Below, piece by piece: positions 9,899 to 19,465 of a stretch of DNA of 64,000 bases (its first letter is position 1; each line of letters starts with the position of its first letter). The position numbers and the translations under genes are program-made. The DNA lies in the NCBI RefSeq assembly GCF_000373585.1, contig NZ_KB891891.1, positions 40,271 to 104,270 on the forward strand, read 5' to 3'. The notes beneath the pieces were generated by a model. It saw only the letters and a program-made list of their open reading frames with translations, ran no database searches and was not told where the DNA came from. Origin of the DNA: Streptomyces sp. MspMP-M5. GTDB lineage: Bacteria; Actinomycetota; Actinomycetes; Streptomycetales; Streptomycetaceae.

Positions 9899-9970
9899 AG
9901 CGGGTGACAGGGATTGCACACTGCGCCTCCCCCTTGGAAAGGGGGCGCTCTACTACTGAGCTACACCCGC
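9899..9970 (-). tRNA. tRNA-Gly(UCC), non-canonical D and T arms
   Basis: A 72-nt tRNA on the minus strand. The acceptor GCGGGTG/CACCCGC, D stem GCTC/GAGC and anticodon stem CCCCC/GGGGG are perfect, with loop TTTCCAA giving anticodon UCC (reads GGA/GGG). Two conserved parts deviate. The D loop reads AGTAGTA, so the G18-G19 pair is broken to A-G. The T arm reads CAGTG-TGCAATC-CCTGT: the stem pairs badly in the standard register and the loop has GTGC in place of GTTC (position 55 is G). Shifting by one gives a 4-bp stem plus a mismatch. These same positions are altered in the staphylococcal tRNA-Gly species used for peptidoglycan bridges. It may instead be a decaying tRNA gene. Confidence 0.8.
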
Positions 9971-10089
9971 GTGACTCCTCGGGGTTCGGCCTTTCGGCCT
10001 CGCCCCTCGGCGTGCTCCAGACTCTAGCTGATCAGTGGGGGTGCTGTGCAACTCGGCGGTGTGCGGGCCCGGGGATGCCGGCAAGTCGG

Positions 10090-10410
10090 TTAGTGGTTGG
10101 CCGCGTTGAAGGCTTCGTAGACCTTCTTGGGGATCCGGCCGCGCGGCGGGACGTCCATCTGGTGCGAGCGGGCCCAGGCGCGCACCGCCGCCGGGTCGGG
10201 GGTCACCGCGGTCCGGTGGAAGGTCTTGCCGGACTTCGCCCGCTTGCGGCCGGCCTCCACGAACGGAGCGAGGGCGCCGCGCAGTTTCTTCGCATTGGCG
10301 GGATTGAGGTCGATCTCGTACGACTTCCCGTCCAAACCGAAGATGACCGTCTCTGCGGCTTCTCCTCCGTCGATGTCATCGGAGAGCGTCACTACTACGC
10401 GCTGCGCCAC
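10090..10410 (-). CDS. lsrL: Lsr2-family nucleoid-associated protein (LsrL)
   Basis: A 106-residue Lsr2 paralogue. The N-terminal dimerisation domain reads AQRVVVTLSDDIDGG, then ETVIFGLDGKSYEIDLN. The C-terminal DNA-binding domain ends with the AT-hook-like loop PRGRIPKKVYEAF, close to the RGR hook of Lsr2. Lsr2 proteins coat and silence AT-rich DNA in actinobacteria. Its place beside purS matches the second Streptomyces paralogue (LsrL), from memory. GTG 10410 is chosen because Lsr2 proteins begin MAQ-; AAAGGA lies 9 nt upstream. An in-frame ATG at 10428 would add six residues. Its own upstream region is unusually A/T-rich, which suggests autoregulation. Confidence 0.9.
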   Translation of the reverse strand: MAQRVVVTLSDDIDGGEAAETVIFGLDGKSYEIDLNPANAKKLRGALAPFVEAGRKRAKSGKTFHRTAVTPDPAAVRAWARSHQMDVPPRGRIPKKVYEAFNAANH

Positions 10411-10710
10411 GGATATCGGTCCTTTCATGGAGCTACCCCTTGTTGACATGGGGTGATGCTCCGGATCCGGCTGATTGGGATCAATGCTTTTTCATTTGTA
10501 CAGCGATGGGCATTGCATTGTGAAGCCCATTTAATTTCGTCAGCGTGTCCTGCCGCAATCTGGCCCCCCGTTCTTTTCGGAGATTTTTCCTGGCGGGCAC
10601 TCCCGCCGATACCGGCCCGTGATCGGGGCCGTCGCATATCTATGCGCGTAGATTTTCGAACACGGTACTGTGAGGTCACCGCCTTACGCACCACACCACC
10701 GGGAGTGCCA
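10411..10710. promoter_or_regulatory. Divergent A/T-rich promoter region of lsrL and purSQL
   Basis: This 300-nt spacer holds the longest A/T-rich stretch so far in the window (about 10480-10580, with runs such as TTTTTCATTTG and TTTAATTTC). It also has ATGGGC/GCCCAT arms at 10506-10511 and 10525-10530. A partly symmetrical site, ATCTA-N6-TAGAT, lies at 10638-10653, upstream of a possible purS -10 TACTGT at 10666-10671. No gene is seen in it. Confidence 0.55.
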
Positions 10711-10974
10711 GTGGCACGCGTCGTAGTCGACGTCATGCTCAAGCCGGAGATCCTCGACCCGCAGGGGCAGGCGGTGCAGCGCGCACTGCCACGCCTGGGA
10801 TTCGAGGGGATCGCCGACGTCCGTCAGGGCAAGCGTTTCGAACTTGAGGTGGAGGGCCCGGTCGACGAGGCCGCCCTCGCCCGTATCCACGAGATGGCCG
10901 AGACCTTCCTGGCCAACACCGTCATCGAGGACTTCACCGTCCGGGTCGACGAAGCCGTGCGGGCCGAGTCATGA
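10711..10974 (+). CDS. purS: FGAM synthase subunit PurS
   Basis: PurS is the small bridging subunit of the three-part formylglycinamidine ribonucleotide synthetase (PurS-PurQ-PurL), which channels ammonia from PurQ to PurL. The product is 87 residues, begins VARVVVDVMLKPEILDPQGQ and contains FEGIADVRQGKRFELE, the standard PurS pattern. GTG 10711 has GGGAG 5 nt upstream. The stop overlaps the purQ start by 4 nt (ATGA), showing translational coupling. Confidence 0.96.
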   Translation: MARVVVDVMLKPEILDPQGQAVQRALPRLGFEGIADVRQGKRFELEVEGPVDEAALARIHEMAETFLANTVIEDFTVRVDEAVRAES

Positions 10975-11725
10975 CGGCCCACCCGTCACCCACCACCACC
11001 CGTGACGGAGGCCCTTCGGGCCGCGGCAACATCCGGGTCGGAGTCGTCACCTTTCCCGGCACGCTCGACGACCGCGACACCCAGCGCGCGGTCCGGGCGG
11101 CCGGGGCCGAGGCGGTGCCGCTGTGGCACCGCGACAAGGACCTCCACCAGGTCGACGCCGTGGTCCTGCCCGGCGGCTTCTCGTACGGGGACTACCTGCG
11201 GGCCGGGGCGATCTCCCGGTTCTCGCCGGTGATGGAGACCGTGATCGAACAGGCCCGGGCTGGGATGCCGGTCCTGGGCATCTGCAACGGCTTCCAGGTC
11301 CTCACCGAGACCCACCTGCTGCCCGGCGCGATGCTGCGCAACAACCACCTGCATTTCATCTGCCGCGACCAGAAGCTGCGGGTGGAGAACGCCGCCACGG
11401 CCTGGACCACCGACTACGCGCCGGGCCAGGAGATCAGCATTCCGCTGAAGAACATCGACGGCCGCTATGTCGCCGACGAACGCACGCTGGACATGCTGGA
11501 GGCCGAGGGCCGGGTGGCGTTCCGCTACGTCACCGACGGCCCGGCCGCCGACGGCTACGGAAACCCCAACGGTTCGCTCCGCGACATCGCCGGCATCACC
11601 AATGAGGCGGGCAACGTCGTCGGCCTGATGCCGCACCCCGAGCACGCCGTCGAGCCGCTGATCGGCACCGGCCGCACCGACGGGCTCGGATTCTTCACCT
11701 CGATCCTGAAGAAGCTGGTCAACGC

Positions 11726-11729
<4 letters not shown>
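10971..11729 (+). CDS. purQ: FGAM synthase glutaminase subunit PurQ
   Basis: PurQ hydrolyses glutamine and passes ammonia to PurL. The class I amidotransferase features are VLPGGFSYGDYLRAGAI near residues 65-81, the nucleophile in LGICNGFQ (Cys about 105), and the His-Glu pair in MPHPEHAVEP near the C terminus. The product has 252 residues and carries about 20 extra, disordered-looking N-terminal residues before IRVGVVTFPGTLDD. The ATG start overlapping purS supports this extension, but a later start cannot be excluded. It overlaps purL by 4 nt. Confidence 0.96.
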
Positions 11730-13975
<2,246 letters not shown>

Positions 13976-14000
13976 CGCGCCCCGTCGACCGACCGTGCCG

Positions 14001-14034
14001 GAACGGCCCGCCAGGAGTACCTGGCGGGCCGTTC
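14001..14034 (+). terminator. Terminator of purSQL
   Basis: A perfect 15-bp stem (14001-14015 with 14020-14034) around the loop AGTA, 26 nt after the purL stop. There is no T-run, as is common for Streptomyces terminators. Confidence 0.8.
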
Positions 14035-14085
14035 CGCCGTTTCCGCCACCGCGCGAGCGGCGGGTTCCTCCCTTCTCCTCTTGCT

Positions 14086-14109
14086 CGTAATTACGTAATT
14101 CCGTAATCT
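14086..14109. promoter_or_regulatory. Three tandem 8-bp repeats, probable operator of the ArsR-like gene
   Basis: CGTAATTA, CGTAATTC and CGTAATCT follow each other without a gap. The first two make the palindrome CGTAATTACG (14086-14095). The A/T-rich block ends 6 nt before the GTG of the downstream regulator gene, so a protein bound here would cover its promoter or initiation site. Confidence 0.6.
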
Positions 14110-14115
14110 GCTGTC

Positions 14116-14655
14116 GTGGATCTGGAGCAGCGGGTGGCCGAGCTGGAGCGTCGCCTGGCTGAGCTGGAGGCGGCTCTCGGGGAGGGCGGCGCCCGGCCCG
14201 CCGGGCCGACGCCCGCTCCCTCGCCCGTGCGGGACCCCGGTGACGCGCTGTGGGCGCTGAACGGGTTGAAGGAGCAGTTCGCCGGCCTGGGTGCGGTCAA
14301 CGGGGGCGTGATGTTCACCGGCGCTGTACGGACGCCGGCCGGGCTGCGCTACGAGTGGCAGTACGGCCTGCCCACCGACACCGTCCTGGACGGTGACTGG
14401 GCGGCGGCCGCCGAGTCCTTCGCGGCGCTCGGCCAGCCCGTGCGGCTGCGACTGCTGCGCGAGATCCTCGGCGGTCGCTGCACCGCCGCGGAACTCACCG
14501 CGCTCGACGGCATGGGCACGTCCGGCCAGATCTACCACCACCTGCGGCAGTTGACCGCCGCCGGCTGGCTGCAGACGGCCGCCCGCGGCCGCTACGAGGT
14601 GCCGGTCGAGCGGGTCGTGCCGCTGCTGGTGATGTTGATTGCCGCCGGACGATGA
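14116..14655 (+). CDS. ArsR-like winged-helix transcriptional regulator
   Basis: A 179-residue protein. Residues 1-25 are a heptad-rich helix (LEQRVAELERRLAELEA), probably a dimerising coiled coil. A linker follows, and residues about 95-165 form an ArsR-type winged helix: SFAALGQPVRLRLLREIL, then TSGQIYHHLRQLTAAGWL as recognition helix. There are no cysteine pairs for metal sensing, so the signal is unknown. It is followed 28 nt later by a small membrane-protein gene, and the tandem 8-bp repeats immediately upstream suggest autoregulation. GTG 14116 directly precedes the coiled coil. Confidence 0.88.
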   Translation: MDLEQRVAELERRLAELEAALGEGGARPAGPTPAPSPVRDPGDALWALNGLKEQFAGLGAVNGGVMFTGAVRTPAGLRYEWQYGLPTDTVLDGDWAAAAESFAALGQPVRLRLLREILGGRCTAAELTALDGMGTSGQIYHHLRQLTAAGWLQTAARGRYEVPVERVVPLLVMLIAAGR

Positions 14656-14683
14656 CGCCCGGCCGACTCTTGGGGAGGACCAC

Positions 14684-14887
14684 GTGTACGACAACCGCGC
14701 TCTCTGGCCCGCTGCCATAGCGCTCACCGCGCTGGGCACCGCGCTCTTCGCCTTCGCGATGCAGCTCCACCTGGCCTACGAGGAGACGTATGTGGAGGGG
14801 CTCTCCTACTTCGCCGGCACGGCGTGGGGCCTGGCCCTGATCGTCGGGGCGTACGCCTGGGGCGGCCGCCGCCTCAGCAGCAGCTGA
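14684..14887 (+). CDS. Small two-helix membrane protein
   Basis: A 67-residue protein with two hydrophobic segments, near residues 5-28 (WPAAIALTALGTALFAFAM) and 43-60 (FAGTAWGLALIVGAYAWG), joined by an acidic loop. GTG 14684 has GGGGAGG 5 nt upstream. It follows the ArsR-like regulator by 28 nt and is likely its operon partner and possible target. No known domain; function unknown. Confidence 0.75.
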   Translation: MYDNRALWPAAIALTALGTALFAFAMQLHLAYEETYVEGLSYFAGTAWGLALIVGAYAWGGRRLSSS

Positions 14888-14983
14888 CGGTCGCCGGCCC
14901 GCTCCCGGACGTCCGCGGCCGGGACACCCGGGCGGCACCCTGACCGTCCCCGGAATCCCGGGCCGGCTGTCAGTGGTGCCGCC

Positions 14984-14998
14984 TAGGCTTGCCATATG
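14984..14998 (+). promoter_or_regulatory. -10 hexamer with leaderless start
   Basis: TAGGCT at 14984-14989 is followed by 6 nt and the ATG at 14996. There is no Shine-Dalgarno, so a leaderless transcript is likely. Confidence 0.6.
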
Positions 14999-15793
14999 TC
15001 ACCTGCCACGCGCACACCGCGCGCCCGCCGCTACGACCCGGCCAGGACCCGCGCCGCCGTGACGGCCCAGTACGCCCATGTCCGGCGGGTCGTAGGGGAG
15101 TTGACGCCGGAGGAGCTGGCGCTGCCCACCCGGCTCGGCGACTGGACGGTGCGGGAGCTGGCCGCGCATCTGTCCATGGCCGTCGGCAGCGTGGCACGTG
15201 CGCTGCGGCAGCCGGCCCCGGCCGCGGCGGAGGTCACCCTGCTGGAGTGGCCGTCGGTGAGCGCGCAGTACGCCGCCGGGGTGGCGGAGTCCGTCCATCG
15301 GCCGGCGGCCGAGCAGGACCCGGTGGAACTGCTGGAGCGCACCGCCGAGGAGTACGCCGAGGCGGTGGCGCCCGAGCCGGACGACCGGGTCGTCCCGACC
15401 CGTCCCGGGGCGATGCTGCTCGCCGACTACCTCGTCACCCGCTGTGTCGAACTCGTCGTGCACACCGACGATCTGGCCGCCGCCCTCGGCCGGGAGATCC
15501 CCTTCGACCGGCACGCCCTGGCCACCACCACCCGGCTGCTGGCCGACGCGCTGGCCGCCCGGGCGCCCGGCGGTTCGGTCGAGGTCCGGGTGCCGCCGTT
15601 CGCCGTGGTGCAGTGCGTCGAGGGCCCCCGGCACACCCGTGGCACCCCGCCCAACGTCGTCGAGACCGACCCGCTGACGTGGATACGGCTGGCCACCGGC
15701 CGCACGGGCTGGGCCGAGGCGGTGGCCGCGGCCACGGTCGGCGCCAGCGGTGAACGCGCCGACCTCGGCGCCCTGCTGCCCGTCATGAGCTGA
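14996..15793 (+). CDS. Maleylpyruvate isomerase-fold / sterol carrier family protein
   Basis: A 265-residue protein. The N-terminal half (residues 20-165) has the DinB-like four-helix pattern of mycothiol-dependent maleylpyruvate isomerases (GDWTVRELAAHLSMAVGS near 49-66, CVELVVHTDDLAAALG near 147-162). The C-terminal part resembles the sterol-carrier-like domain found in the same proteins. In actinobacteria such proteins are often encoded near purF; the reaction is not known. It may be a mycothiol-dependent enzyme. The start is fixed by the leaderless promoter. Confidence 0.85.
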   Translation: MSPATRTPRARRYDPARTRAAVTAQYAHVRRVVGELTPEELALPTRLGDWTVRELAAHLSMAVGSVARALRQPAPAAAEVTLLEWPSVSAQYAAGVAESVHRPAAEQDPVELLERTAEEYAEAVAPEPDDRVVPTRPGAMLLADYLVTRCVELVVHTDDLAAALGREIPFDRHALATTTRLLADALAARAPGGSVEVRVPPFAVVQCVEGPRHTRGTPPNVVETDPLTWIRLATGRTGWAEAVAAATVGASGERADLGALLPVMS

Positions 15794-16126
15794 GCGGGCC
15801 GCGGACCGCCCGCGACCCCGCGTCACCGTCCACCGAGCCCGTCAGAAGGCCGATCGGCGCGACGTCGCGCATCTCACACCGCCGCTGCGCCGAACATTGC
15901 CACCCGGCCGAGGCCGACGTGGCGGCGCCGCCCGACGTACCCCGCGCGGGCGGCGCACCCCGTGGGACGCCAGGCGCCCCAAGGGCTGCGGGGCCCGCAT
16001 GGCCGAAAAACGCCGTCGGAAGGTCATGGCCATGTCAGGCGCATCAGCTCCCCGTTCATGCACTCCTCCAGCCGCCCGGCCATCCCCGGTTCGGATGAAT
16101 GCGCGACCTGGCCTAGACTCTGGGAC
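15794..16126. other. Spacer upstream of purF; no gene seen
   Basis: 333 nt without a coding frame of normal codon bias. Its last 14 nt hold the purF -10 hexamer. Confidence 0.5.
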
Positions 16127-16129
16127 GTG
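16114..16129 (+). promoter_or_regulatory. purF -10 hexamer with leaderless start
   Basis: TAGACT at 16114-16119 is followed by 7 nt and the GTG start of purF at 16127, with no ribosome binding site between them. The spacing is the same as at purD. Confidence 0.65.
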
Positions 16130-17686
16130 CCACGTGGTGACGGACGACTCAACCACGACCTGCTCCCCGGTGAGAAGGGCCCCCAGGACGCCTGCGGCGT
16201 CTTCGGTGTCTGGGCCCCGGGAGAAGAGGTCGCCAAACTCACCTACTTCGGGCTGTACGCGCTGCAGCACCGTGGACAGGAGTCCGCGGGCATCGCGGTG
16301 AGCAACGGCTCCCAGATCCTCGTCTTCAAGGACATGGGCCTGGTTTCCCAGGTCTTCGACGAGACCTCCCTCAGTTCCCTCCAGGGCCACATCGCCGTGG
16401 GCCATGCCCGCTACTCCACCACCGGTGCCTCGGTGTGGGAGAACGCCCAGCCGACGTTCCGCGCCACCGCGCACGGATCGATCGCGCTCGGCCACAACGG
16501 CAATCTGGTCAACACCGCCGAGCTGGCCGAGATGGTCGCCGCGCTGCCCCGCGAGGGCGGCCGGGCCACCCAGGTCGCGGCGACCAACGACACCGACCTC
16601 GTCACGGCCCTGCTGGCCGGCCAGGTCGACGAGGACGGCAAGCCGCTGACCGTCGAGGAGGCCGCACCGCGCGTCCTCCCGAAGGTCCGGGGCGCCTTCT
16701 CGCTGTGCTTCATGGACGAGCACACCCTCTACGCCGCCCGCGACCCGCAGGGCATCCGCCCGCTGGTCCTCGGCCGGCTGGAGCGCGGCTGGGTGGTCGC
16801 CTCCGAGTCCGCCGCCCTGGACATCGTCGGCGCCAGCTTCATCCGGGAGATCGAGCCCGGCGAGCTGATCGCCGTCGACGAGAACGGCCTGCGCAGCTCG
16901 CGCTTCGCCGAGGCCCGCCCCAAGGGCTGCGTCTTCGAGTACGTCTACCTCGCCCGCCCGGACACCGACATCGCCGGTCGCAACGTCTACCTCTCCCGGG
17001 TGGAGATGGGCCGCAAGCTGGCCGCCGAGGCGCCCGCCGACGCGGATCTGGTGATAGCGACCCCGGAATCCGGCACCCCGGCGGCCGTCGGCTACGCCGA
17101 GGCCAGCGGCATTCCCTACGGCTCCGGCCTGGTCAAGAACTCCTACGTCGGCCGGACCTTCATCCAGCCCTCGCAGACCATCCGCCAGCTCGGCATCCGC
17201 CTCAAGCTCAACCCGCTCAAGGAAGTCATCCGCGGCAAGCGGCTGGTGGTCGTCGACGACTCGATCGTCCGCGGCAACACCCAGCGCGCCCTGGTCCGGA
17301 TGCTGCGCGAGGCCGGCGCCGCCGAGGTCCACATCCGGATCTCCTCGCCGCCGATCAAGTGGCCGTGCTTCTTCGGCATCGACTTCGCCACCCGCGCGGA
17401 GCTGATCGCCAACGGGCTGAGCGTCGAGGAGATCGGCAAGTCGCTGGGCGCCGACTCGCTGGCGTACATCTCCATCGACGGCATGATCGAGGCGACCACG
17501 ATCGCCAAGCCGAACCTCTGCCGCGCCTGCTTCGACGGCGAGTACCCGATGGAGCTGCCGGACCCGGAGCTGCTCGGCAAGCACCTCCTGGAGTCCGAGA
17601 CCAAGGCCCCGGCCGCCTCGGACGTGGACGGCGTCCGGACGCTCACCGCGGGGATCGGCGGCGCCGACGCGCTGCGTCGCCCGTAG
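16127..17686 (+). CDS. purF: Amidophosphoribosyltransferase
   Basis: PurF makes 5-phosphoribosylamine from PRPP and glutamine, the first committed purine step. The 519-residue protein has a short propeptide ending before Cys23 (DACGVFGVW), which becomes the N-terminal glutaminase nucleophile after processing. RGQESAGIA lies near 50-58, and the PRPP-binding loop VVVDDSIVRGNT near 374-385. Cysteines in WPCFFG and LCRACFDGEYP are those of the [4Fe-4S]-type (Bacillus-like) enzyme. The frame is open further upstream, but GTG 16127 fits both family N termini and the -10 element. purM follows after 33 nt. Confidence 0.97.
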   Translation: MPRGDGRLNHDLLPGEKGPQDACGVFGVWAPGEEVAKLTYFGLYALQHRGQESAGIAVSNGSQILVFKDMGLVSQVFDETSLSSLQGHIAVGHARYSTTGASVWENAQPTFRATAHGSIALGHNGNLVNTAELAEMVAALPREGGRATQVAATNDTDLVTALLAGQVDEDGKPLTVEEAAPRVLPKVRGAFSLCFMDEHTLYAARDPQGIRPLVLGRLERGWVVASESAALDIVGASFIREIEPGELIAVDENGLRSSRFAEARPKGCVFEYVYLARPDTDIAGRNVYLSRVEMGRKLAAEAPADADLVIATPESGTPAAVGYAEASGIPYGSGLVKNSYVGRTFIQPSQTIRQLGIRLKLNPLKEVIRGKRLVVVDDSIVRGNTQRALVRMLREAGAAEVHIRISSPPIKWPCFFGIDFATRAELIANGLSVEEIGKSLGADSLAYISIDGMIEATTIAKPNLCRACFDGEYPMELPDPELLGKHLLESETKAPAASDVDGVRTLTAGIGGADALRRP

Positions 17687-17719
17687 AGCTCGTACCCACC
17701 CAAACGAAAGTTCTCAGCC

Positions 17720-18790
17720 ATGTCCGCTGAATCAACCGGTGCCAGCTACGCGAGCGCGGGTGTCGACATCGAGGCCGGCGACCGTGCCGTGGACCTCATG
17801 AAGAAGTGGGTGGCCAAGGCCACCCGTCCCGAGGTCGTCGGTGGGCTCGGCGGCTTCGCCGGCCTCTTCGACGCCTCCGCGCTCAAGCGCTACGAGCGTC
17901 CCCTGCTGGCCTCGGCCACCGACGGCGTCGGCACCAAGGTCGACATCGCCCGCAAGATGGGCGTCTACGACACCATCGGCCACGACCTGGTCGCCATGGT
18001 CGTCGACGACCTGGTCGTCTGCGGCGCCGAGCCGCTGTTCATGACCGACTACATCTGCGTGGGCAAGGTCCACCCGGAGCGGGTCGCCGCGATCGTCAAG
18101 GGCATCGCCGAGGGCTGTGTGCTGGCCGGCTGCGCGCTGGTCGGCGGAGAGACCGCCGAGCACCCGGGCCTGCTGGGCGAGGACGAGTTCGACGTCGCCG
18201 GCGCCGGCACCGGCGTGGTCGAGGCCGACCGGGTGCTGGGCGCGGATCGTATCCGTACGGGCGACGCGGTGATCGCGATGGCGTCCTCCGGACTTCACTC
18301 GAACGGGTACTCCCTCGTCCGCCACGTCCTCTTCGACCGGGCCGGCCTCTCCCTGGACCAGGAGGTCCCGGAGCTCGGCCGCACCCTCGGCGAGGAGCTG
18401 CTGGAGCCCACCAAGATCTACTCGCTGGACTGCCTGGCCCTGGCCCGCACCTGCGACGTGCACGCCTTCTCGCACATCACCGGCGGCGGCCTGGCCAACA
18501 ACCTGGCCCGGGTGATCCCGGACGGCCTGCACGCCACCGTGGACCGCACCACCTGGGCGCCGGGCGCGATCTTCGACCTGGTCGGCCGCGCCGGCTCGGT
18601 GGAGCGCTTGGAGCTGGAGAAGACCCTGAACATGGGCGTCGGCATGATCGCCGTCGTCCCGCAGGAGTCGGTGGACGTCGCCCTGACCACCCTCGCCGAC
18701 CGCGGCGTGGACGCCTGGGTCGCCGGCGAGATCGTCGAGCGCGGCGCGCATGCCGAGGCAGTGACCCTCACCGGTGACTACGCGGGCTGA
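17720..18790 (+). CDS. purM: Phosphoribosylformylglycinamidine cyclo-ligase (AIR synthetase)
   Basis: PurM closes the imidazole ring of AIR from FGAM with ATP. It has 356 residues, the usual length. Visible motifs are SYASAGVDIEAGD near the N terminus, TDGVGTKVDIARKMG near 70-84, MVVDDLVVCGAEPLFMTDY near 93-111, GGETAEHPG near 141-149 and HITGGGLANNL near 253-263. GAAAG lies 9 nt before the ATG. It is probably co-transcribed with purF, and a hairpin at 18840-18868 follows. Confidence 0.97.
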   Translation: MSAESTGASYASAGVDIEAGDRAVDLMKKWVAKATRPEVVGGLGGFAGLFDASALKRYERPLLASATDGVGTKVDIARKMGVYDTIGHDLVAMVVDDLVVCGAEPLFMTDYICVGKVHPERVAAIVKGIAEGCVLAGCALVGGETAEHPGLLGEDEFDVAGAGTGVVEADRVLGADRIRTGDAVIAMASSGLHSNGYSLVRHVLFDRAGLSLDQEVPELGRTLGEELLEPTKIYSLDCLALARTCDVHAFSHITGGGLANNLARVIPDGLHATVDRTTWAPGAIFDLVGRAGSVERLELEKTLNMGVGMIAVVPQESVDVALTTLADRGVDAWVAGEIVERGAHAEAVTLTGDYAG

Positions 18791-18839
18791 CACCGCCGCC
18801 CCGCGGGGCCGCCGGCCGGGCGGCTCCGCGCAGCAGAGA

Positions 18840-18868
18840 ACCCGGTCCGGGGGTTCCCTGGACCGGGT
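18840..18868. terminator. Terminator between purM and the convergent DUF3073 gene
   Basis: ACCCGGTCC (18840-18848) pairs with GGACCGGGT (18860-18868) around an 11-nt loop, between two convergent stop codons. Confidence 0.7.
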
Positions 18869-18906
18869 CCGTGATGGTGTTGTGAGCCCCGCGAGCGCGC
18901 AGAGTG

Positions 18907-19152
18907 TCAGGCGCGACGACGCTGGTGCGAGGTGTGGCCCTCGTCCTCGTCGTCCTCGCCGTTGTAGCGTTCTGCGTACCGCGCGTACGGGTCGTCGTCC
19001 TCGTCATCCTCGAACGGCTCGCGGTTCGGAGGTTGCTGGTTCGACTGCGATGCAAGCTCGTCGGCCAGTCGCGAGAGATCCGTCCCACCGCTGCTGTACT
19101 TCAGCTGGCGGGCGACCTTTGTCTGCTTGGCCTTGGCCCGGCCGCGCCCCAT
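18907..19152 (-). CDS. DUF3073 family protein
   Basis: An 81-residue hydrophilic protein of the actinobacterial DUF3073 family: basic start MGRGRAKAKQTKVARQLKY, a short helix TDLSRLADELAS, then a very acidic stretch (FEDDEDDDPYARYAERYN) and a basic end. Its function is unknown; the charge pattern suggests a nucleic-acid or protein-binding tail. It lies convergent to purM, the usual Streptomyces position from memory. It starts at ATG 19152. Confidence 0.9.
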   Translation of the reverse strand: MGRGRAKAKQTKVARQLKYSSGGTDLSRLADELASQSNQQPPNREPFEDDEDDDPYARYAERYNGEDDEDEGHTSHQRRRA

Positions 19153-19465
19153 GGGTCGACCCCCTCAGTGACGGGGCTCGTCGGCCCCAGAGTCTTGACA
19201 CGCGTTCATGATTCAGAGCGGACTCTCAAGAGAGAGACCGGCCCCTAGAGCTTTAACGGTACCTGCTTCCGCGGCCATACGGTACGTCGCCCGCATCACC
19301 CACCGCTCGGCATGACCGGCACGGCGCCCCGTCCACGCTGGTCAACTGCGATTTTAACCTGTCCTGTACGGCGACCCGCCGACGGGTGGTGAGGGATGTC
19401 TCCCCGACCACCCGCCAGGGGTCGCACAAGGGTGTGTTTCCGGCCACACCCGCCGGGCGTTCTGC
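19153..19465. other. Spacer between vdh and the DUF3073 gene; no gene seen
   Basis: 313 nt containing the 3' flank of vdh and the presumed promoter of the DUF3073 gene on the minus strand. I found no convincing -35/-10 pair and no coding frame. Confidence 0.45.

Noticed and set aside
18774..19248. Plus-strand ORFs after purM
   Set aside because: They are antisense to the DUF3073 gene, whose protein pattern is clear.
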